NCBI GenBank assembly: GCA_041672395.1
Contig: JBAYZS010000018.1
Span: forward strand, 1 to 40,301
Source of the DNA: UBA5287 sp041672395
GTDB taxonomy: Bacteria > Bacteroidota > Bacteroidia > Bacteroidales > Dysgonomonadaceae
DNA: 40,301 bases
Direction: 5' to 3'
Under the pieces are notes generated by a model. The model worked only from the letters and a program-made list of their open reading frames with translations. It had not been told where the DNA came from and made no database searches. Position numbers and translations under genes: made by a program. Shown here piece after piece: positions 35,762 to 40,301 of the stretch; position 1 is the first letter of the stretch, and every line of letters begins with the position of its first letter.

Positions 35762-37495
35762 ATGAAGAAATCAATTATATATTTTATAGCAGTCCTGGCT
35801 TTGAGTTTGAACTCATGCACCGACTTTTTAGAAAAAGGTCCGTTGGATACTTTTACTAATGATAACTTTTGGACTAGTGAGAAAAATGTAGAAGGATATG
35901 CCAACACTTTTTATGAAGAATTTGTTGGATATGGAAATGCAGGAGGAACCGGACTATTTTATTTTAGAACACTATCTGACGACCAGGCAGGCGGAAGTTT
36001 CGCGGATTGGTCGTTCAAAAATGCACCTGCTAGCAGCAGCGACTGGAGCGATTCTTACACAGAAATTAAAAGGGCAAACGTTCTTATTCAGAATGCTGTA
36101 AATGTAAATATGAGCGATGCGGCAAAAAATCATTGGGTTGGAGTAGGCCGATTAATGAGAGCATGGCAACACTATCAATTAGTACGCCAATTTGGAGATG
36201 TTCCTTTGGTTGATAAAGTGCTTGATATTCAAGATCAAGATTACCTTTATGGACCACGCAATAACAGAGATCAAGTAATGGACTTTGTACTTGAAGATTT
36301 GAATTTTGCTATTCAAAATATGTACGACAACACTTCAAAAATTACTTTAAATAAAAACGTGGCATATGCAATGAAAGCTGAAATTTGCTTGTATGAAGGG
36401 ACTTTCCGGAAATATAGAAAGGCAGAAGACGGTCAGACAGCACCCGACGCTACAGGAGCAAACAAGTTTCTCACAGAAGCTAAAAGTGCTGCATCGTATT
36501 TAATGGATAAAAGTTTTAATCTAAATGATTCTTATCAAGGAAATTATAATTCAACAAACCTAAATACAAATCCTGAAATGATTTTAGTTAAGGCTTATAA
36601 ACAAAGCATTTTTGTACATTCATTGATTGCATATATTAGTTCGTCAACACAAATTAGTGGTATGACTAAAAATGCGTTTGAATCATATTTGTTTACTGAT
36701 GGAAAACCATTAGCGCTGACAAGCCTCGACAAAAATGATGCGGCTCAAAGATTAACTGGAACAAAAATAGTAGCTGGGAAAGTGGTTCCTGATACGGTAC
36801 TTTCTATCTCTAAAATATTGCAACTTCGTGATAAACGGTTAGCTCAAACAATTGATACGGCTTTGTGTTATGTTAACAGAGGTTTTACACGTTTTGGTAC
36901 CGGAATATCTATGACTTCATCAACTGGTTATGGGGTTAATAAATATGACAATAAGAGTCTTGATAATATGTATAGAAATCAAACTAATGCTAATTATACA
37001 CATGCTCCATTATTCTGGTTATCAGTGGTTTATCTTCAATACGCAGAAGCATGTGCCGAATTGGGAAGCATTACCCAAGCCGATCTTGACAAATCAATTA
37101 ATAAATTAAAGACTCGTGCTGGATTACCTCCATTAAATGTGAATGTTGGATTTTCTGATCCGGCAAATAACATGGGTGTGACAGATCTGATTTGGGAAAT
37201 CCGTAGAGAAAGACGTACAGAATTAATGTTTGATAATTGGACTCGTTACTGGGATTTAATTCGTTGGCATCAACTCGACAAATTGGATTCTACAACCAAT
37301 CCAGACATCCTTTTAGGTGCAAATATTGTTAATGACCCAACAAATAAATCCGTTGACAAAATAGGCAATTATATTGATGGAAGTAAAGATAAGACCAGAG
37401 TTTATGAAAAGAAACATTACTGGTATCCAATTCCAACTGATCAAATATTATTGAATCCTCAGTTGACACAAAATCCGGGTTGGCAAGCGATATAA
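35762..37495 (+). CDS. susD: SusD/RagB-family outer-membrane glycan-binding lipoprotein
   Basis: Surface lipoprotein that captures glycans and caps the SusC barrel. The lipobox (LSLNSC) gives lipidated Cys19. The mature protein has the SusD pattern FLEKGPLDTFTNDNFWTSEKN at its start, tetratricopeptide-like helices including YTEIKRANVLIQNA and HWVGVGRLMRAWQHYQLVRQFGDVPL, and the C-terminal IRRERRTELMFDNWTRYWDLIRW and WYPIPTDQILLNPQLTQNPGW. Its 577 residues are typical. It starts 31 bp after susC and is co-transcribed with it. Confidence 0.95.
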   Translation: MKKSIIYFIAVLALSLNSCTDFLEKGPLDTFTNDNFWTSEKNVEGYANTFYEEFVGYGNAGGTGLFYFRTLSDDQAGGSFADWSFKNAPASSSDWSDSYTEIKRANVLIQNAVNVNMSDAAKNHWVGVGRLMRAWQHYQLVRQFGDVPLVDKVLDIQDQDYLYGPRNNRDQVMDFVLEDLNFAIQNMYDNTSKITLNKNVAYAMKAEICLYEGTFRKYRKAEDGQTAPDATGANKFLTEAKSAASYLMDKSFNLNDSYQGNYNSTNLNTNPEMILVKAYKQSIFVHSLIAYISSSTQISGMTKNAFESYLFTDGKPLALTSLDKNDAAQRLTGTKIVAGKVVPDTVLSISKILQLRDKRLAQTIDTALCYVNRGFTRFGTGISMTSSTGYGVNKYDNKSLDNMYRNQTNANYTHAPLFWLSVVYLQYAEACAELGSITQADLDKSINKLKTRAGLPPLNVNVGFSDPANNMGVTDLIWEIRRERRTELMFDNWTRYWDLIRWHQLDKLDSTTNPDILLGANIVNDPTNKSVDKIGNYIDGSKDKTRVYEKKHYWYPIPTDQILLNPQLTQNPGWQAI

Positions 37496-37540
37496 GAACA
37501 GAGACAGGTTAAATTTAGTTATTAATATTTCTCATTTTAT

Positions 37541-37580
37541 AACTAGCCCTAATTATACGTAAGTACTTTAGGGCTAGTTA
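37541..37580 (+). terminator. hairpin between susD and the GH9 gene
   Basis: AACTAGCCCTAA (37541-37552) pairs perfectly with TTAGGGCTAGTT (37568-37579) around a 15-nt loop. The T tract after it is poor (ATTTC), so it may be a partial terminator or an RNA-stability element that sets SusC/D expression above the enzyme. Confidence 0.65.
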
Positions 37581-37610
37581 TTTCACTTAAATAAAAAAAC
37601 ACCCTTGACA

Positions 37611-40082
37611 ATGAAAAGAATAGTTCCTTTTATATTATTATTCATATCCGTAAACTGTTTTGGTCAATCTTCATGGATACGCGTAAATCAAATAGGTTAT
37701 CTTGAAAATGATATAAAAGTAGCCGTGTGGATCAGCAAAGAAAATAAAACAATCGATCAGTTCTCTTTAATTGATTCTGATACAAAAAAAACAATTTATA
37801 CCGGCGATACCAAAAAATCAGGAATATATGGAGCCTTTGCTTCGACATACCGACTTGATTTCTCGGCAGTTACCAAACCGGGGACTTATTATGTTCAGGT
37901 AAACGATACACAATCTCCTGCTTTTAAAATTGGCAATAATGTTTATGACAATGCTACTGATATTCCACTGAAATATATGCGGCAACAACGATGCGGATAC
38001 AACCCATTCTTAAAAGATTCTTGCCATGTAAAAGATGCTATTTCTGTGGGGGATCCGGAAGAAAAACGGAACGGAAAATATTATAACACTACTGGAGGTT
38101 GGCACGATGCTTCTGATTATCTGCAATATGTGGCAACATCAGCAAATGCGGTTTATCAAATGCTTTTTGCCTATAGTCAATTTCCTGATGTTTTTGGAGA
38201 TAAATATCAGGCAAATGGTGACGAAGGAACCAACGGAATTCCTGATATCATAGACGAAGCTAAATGGGGCTTGGATTGGTTGGTGAAAATGAATCCGGAT
38301 AAAGACACTTATTTTAATCAACTGGCCGACGATCGGGATCATGCTGGCTTTATTCTTCCTCCTGATCAAAAGGTTGATTATGGATGGGGCGCTGGAAAAG
38401 AACGCCCTGTATATTTCTGTAGCCCAAAACCGCAAGGGTTATTTAAATACAAAAACAGAAGCACAGGATTGGCTTCTACAATGGGTAAATACGCTTCTGC
38501 TTTTTCTTTAGGGTCAAAAGTGATGGAAAAATTCTATCCCGAATTCTCCAAACTTCTCTTGGAAAAGGCAACTGATGCTTATCAAAATGGTGTGAAAAAT
38601 CCGGGTGTAAGCCAAACGGCTCCGGGTGGAGCACCGTATTTCTATGAGGAGGATAACTGGTCGGATGATATGGAATTAGCGGCGCTTGAATTGTTCTCTG
38701 TTTATGGTAAATATGAATATTTGATACAGGGGGTTAATTATGGGCGACTGGAACCGGCAACTCCGTGGATGGGGGCGGACTCTGCTCGTCATTATCAATG
38801 GTATCCTTTCATTAATATTGGACATTACAAACTGGCAAATCAAAATAAAAACCAGCGCGCTGGTCAGGAATTTATCCGTAATATGCGCAGTGGTTTACAA
38901 CGCGTAAAAGACAGAGCGCAGGACAATGCTTTCATGAATGGAATTCCTTTTATCTGGTGTTCGAACAATCTTACAGTTGGATTTATAACACAATGTCGTC
39001 TCTATCATGAACTTACAGGGGACTCTTCTTTTCTTGAAATTGAAAATGCGATGCGCGACTGGTTGTTGGGATGCAATCCATGGGGTACATCCATGATTGT
39101 TGATTATCCTTCAAATGGTGATTCTCCCGCCGATCCTCATTCTGCGTTTACACATTTAGGTAAAATGCCAATTACCGGAGGATTAATTGATGGCCCAATT
39201 TATGCTTCTATTTATAATAGCTTAATTGGGGTTTATCTGTCTGAAGATGATGAATATGCTCCTTTTCAATCAAAGGAAGTGGTTTATCATGATGATTTTG
39301 CCGACTATTCAACCAATGAACCCACAATGGACGGAACGGCCTCATTATCATATTATTTTGGATATCTGAGTTCGTATGCACAAAGGAAACAGAATAAAGA
39401 ATGTGCAATTACTAATGGTGATAAGAATAAGAAACAATTATCGCTAGTATTTACTGGTCATGAATTTGCCGATGGGACAAACACAATCAGTAAAGTATTG
39501 AAAAAGAATAAGGTAAAAGGATCTTTTTTTCTTACTGGAGATTTTTACCGAGCTTTCCCAAACCAGGCGTTAATGCTGCAAAAGGAAGGTCATTATATGG
39601 CTCCTCATTCTGATAAACATCTTTTATATGCCGATTGGAATAAACGGGATTCTACCCTACTCTCGCGGTCTCAATTTGAAAAGGACGTAAAGGATAATTA
39701 CACAACTATGACACAAATTGGTCTGAAAATTGAGGGTCCACAATATTTTATGCCTGCTTATGAATGGTATAATAACGATATCTGCGATTGGACAAAAGCA
39801 ATGGGAATTAAACTTGTTAATTTTACTCCTGGCACTTTCACAAATGCGGATTATACTACACCGGACATGAAAAACTATCGCTCTTCGCAAAATATAATTG
39901 ATAAAGTGCTTGAACAGGAACTAATGAATGGATTGAATGGATCAATCTTACTGATTCATATTGGAACTCATCCTCTGAGAACTGATAAATTCTATAACTC
40001 TATGGACAAACTAATTATTGAGTTAAAGAAAAGAGGATATGATATTGTACGTATTGATAAGTTGTTGGATCAAGCAAATTAA
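37611..40082 (+). CDS. secreted GH9 glycoside hydrolase fused to a CE4-like polysaccharide deacetylase domain
   Basis: Predicted two-domain beta-glycan-degrading enzyme, 823 residues from the ATG at 37611 (an upstream TTG is not needed). The signal peptide ends near FGQ-SS (about 19). A CelD_N immunoglobulin-like domain spans about 21-108. The GH9 (alpha/alpha)6 domain (about 110-590) has nucleophile-water Asp166/Asp169 in GGWHDASDY and acid Glu570 in DYSTNEP. The usual H-x-R of the first GH9 signature reads His510-Ser-Ala. The C-terminal domain (about 608-823) resembles CE4: His666-x-x-x-His670 in HSDKH, FMPAYEW, and His783 in LIHIGTH. The first CE4 motif (TFDD) is replaced by FTGHEFAD. GH9 is mostly cellulase or exo-acting on cello- or chito-oligosaccharides. 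It lacks a lipobox. Confidence 0.87.
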   Translation: MKRIVPFILLFISVNCFGQSSWIRVNQIGYLENDIKVAVWISKENKTIDQFSLIDSDTKKTIYTGDTKKSGIYGAFASTYRLDFSAVTKPGTYYVQVNDTQSPAFKIGNNVYDNATDIPLKYMRQQRCGYNPFLKDSCHVKDAISVGDPEEKRNGKYYNTTGGWHDASDYLQYVATSANAVYQMLFAYSQFPDVFGDKYQANGDEGTNGIPDIIDEAKWGLDWLVKMNPDKDTYFNQLADDRDHAGFILPPDQKVDYGWGAGKERPVYFCSPKPQGLFKYKNRSTGLASTMGKYASAFSLGSKVMEKFYPEFSKLLLEKATDAYQNGVKNPGVSQTAPGGAPYFYEEDNWSDDMELAALELFSVYGKYEYLIQGVNYGRLEPATPWMGADSARHYQWYPFINIGHYKLANQNKNQRAGQEFIRNMRSGLQRVKDRAQDNAFMNGIPFIWCSNNLTVGFITQCRLYHELTGDSSFLEIENAMRDWLLGCNPWGTSMIVDYPSNGDSPADPHSAFTHLGKMPITGGLIDGPIYASIYNSLIGVYLSEDDEYAPFQSKEVVYHDDFADYSTNEPTMDGTASLSYYFGYLSSYAQRKQNKECAITNGDKNKKQLSLVFTGHEFADGTNTISKVLKKNKVKGSFFLTGDFYRAFPNQALMLQKEGHYMAPHSDKHLLYADWNKRDSTLLSRSQFEKDVKDNYTTMTQIGLKIEGPQYFMPAYEWYNNDICDWTKAMGIKLVNFTPGTFTNADYTTPDMKNYRSSQNIIDKVLEQELMNGLNGSILLIHIGTHPLRTDKFYNSMDKLIIELKKRGYDIVRIDKLLDQAN

Positions 40083-40113
40083 CTTTCTTTAAGAACACCT
40101 CACTTCAGTTCTA

Positions 40114-40154
40114 CCTCTCACCATGCTCCCACTATGCTCCCACTATGCTCTCGG
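40114..40154. repeat. degenerate CTCACCATG-type repeat, copy 2
   Basis: Starts with CCTCTCACCATG (identical to 19085-19096) and continues with two exact 11-bp units CTCCCACTATG and a final CTCTCGG. It lies 32 bp after the GH9 stop codon and is GC-richer than its surroundings. Confidence 0.62.
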
Positions 40155-40225
40155 ATATTTATCAAAAACAAACCACATTAATTAACTTAATATAGCTAAC
40201 ATTAATCGACAATAGAGAACATCAC

Positions 40226-40274
40226 AGTTAACTTTAGTTAATTGCGTCCCGACTTGGTTAATTTTAAAGTCTAT
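40226..40274 (+). promoter_or_regulatory. 49-bp conserved module at the window end, copy B
   Basis: AGTTAA (40226-40231), AGTTAA (40236-40241), CGTCCC (40245-40250), TTAA (40258-40261) and AGTCTAT (40268-40274) repeat the arrangement seen before susC with identical spacing. The strand is assumed to match copy A. The gene it serves lies beyond the right edge, possibly another susC. Confidence 0.58.
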
Positions 40275-40301
40275 TTTAAAAAGCCCTAAATTGTATTTCA
40301 A

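Noticed and set aside
37507..37522. Third copy of the AGTTAA direct-repeat module after susD
   Set aside because: GGTTAA-N4-AGTTAT matches only the first part with two mismatches. CGTCCC and AGTCTAT are absent, so it is within chance for AT-rich DNA.
37605..37610. TTG start two codons upstream for the GH9 protein
   Set aside because: The ATG at 37611 yields a standard signal peptide, so the TTG adds nothing.

Overview
The window reads as a chromosomal segment of an AT-rich Bacteroidetes bacterium, most likely order Bacteroidales. The evidence is a SusC/SusD pair, a fused GH9 polysaccharide hydrolase, an S46 dipeptidyl-peptidase, PPi-dependent phosphofructokinase, several FKBP-type lipoproteins, and repeated upstream -7 elements of the TAnnTTTG type with no Shine-Dalgarno pattern. 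I see no tRNA, rRNA, CRISPR array, insertion sequence, integrase or phage gene.

Layout. 1-162: the tail of an unidentified gene. 323-2094: cysE-cysK (cysteine synthesis), ending in a bidirectional hairpin terminator. 2172-3828 (minus): two tandem FKBP prolyl isomerases, one secreted lipoprotein and one without a signal peptide. 3988-4683: a class III-like sirtuin lacking the zinc cysteines. 4764-7962: mutS-tdk. 8107-8574: a small outer-membrane barrel-like protein. 8674-10980: a UvrD/PcrA helicase. 11088-12737: PPi-phosphofructokinase. 12934-15063 (minus): a PpiD/SurA-type periplasmic chaperone. 15275-16717: a PBP4-type carboxypeptidase, meeting head-on with a minus-strand glyS-FKBP pair (16719-18845). 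19284-22958: a MOP-family flippase and a DPP7-type S46 peptidase. 23127-30080: a complete phosphate regulon, pstSCAB-phoU-phoB-phoR, mostly with overlapping start and stop codons. 30272-32148: thyA-folA followed after 18 bp by a sigma-70-family (ECF-like) factor. 32383-40081: a SusC-SusD-GH9/CE4 polysaccharide-utilisation cluster, ending in intergenic DNA that probably leads to another gene beyond the window.

Most of the window is conserved housekeeping. Four prolyl isomerases (three FKBPs and one parvulin-type), the carboxypeptidase and the flippase serve the cell envelope. The pst/pho block handles phosphate uptake and sensing. SusC/D would bind and import an oligosaccharide that the GH9/CE4 protein helps release.

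The most intriguing signal is non-coding. A 49-bp gapless module (38/49 identical) containing AGTTAA-N4-AGTTAA-N3-CGTCCC and, further on, AGTCTAT occurs between the sigma-factor gene and susC (32189-32237) and again at the right end after the GH9 gene (40226-40274). It is a candidate promoter/operator class for the adjacent sigma factor or for an unknown regulator. Other points are a dense cluster of palindromes and direct repeats between phoR and thyA, a degenerate CTCACCATG-type repeat shared by two distant intergenic regions, a Pho-box-like direct repeat before pstS, and the GH9-deacetylase fusion whose deacetylase domain has lost its first catalytic motif.
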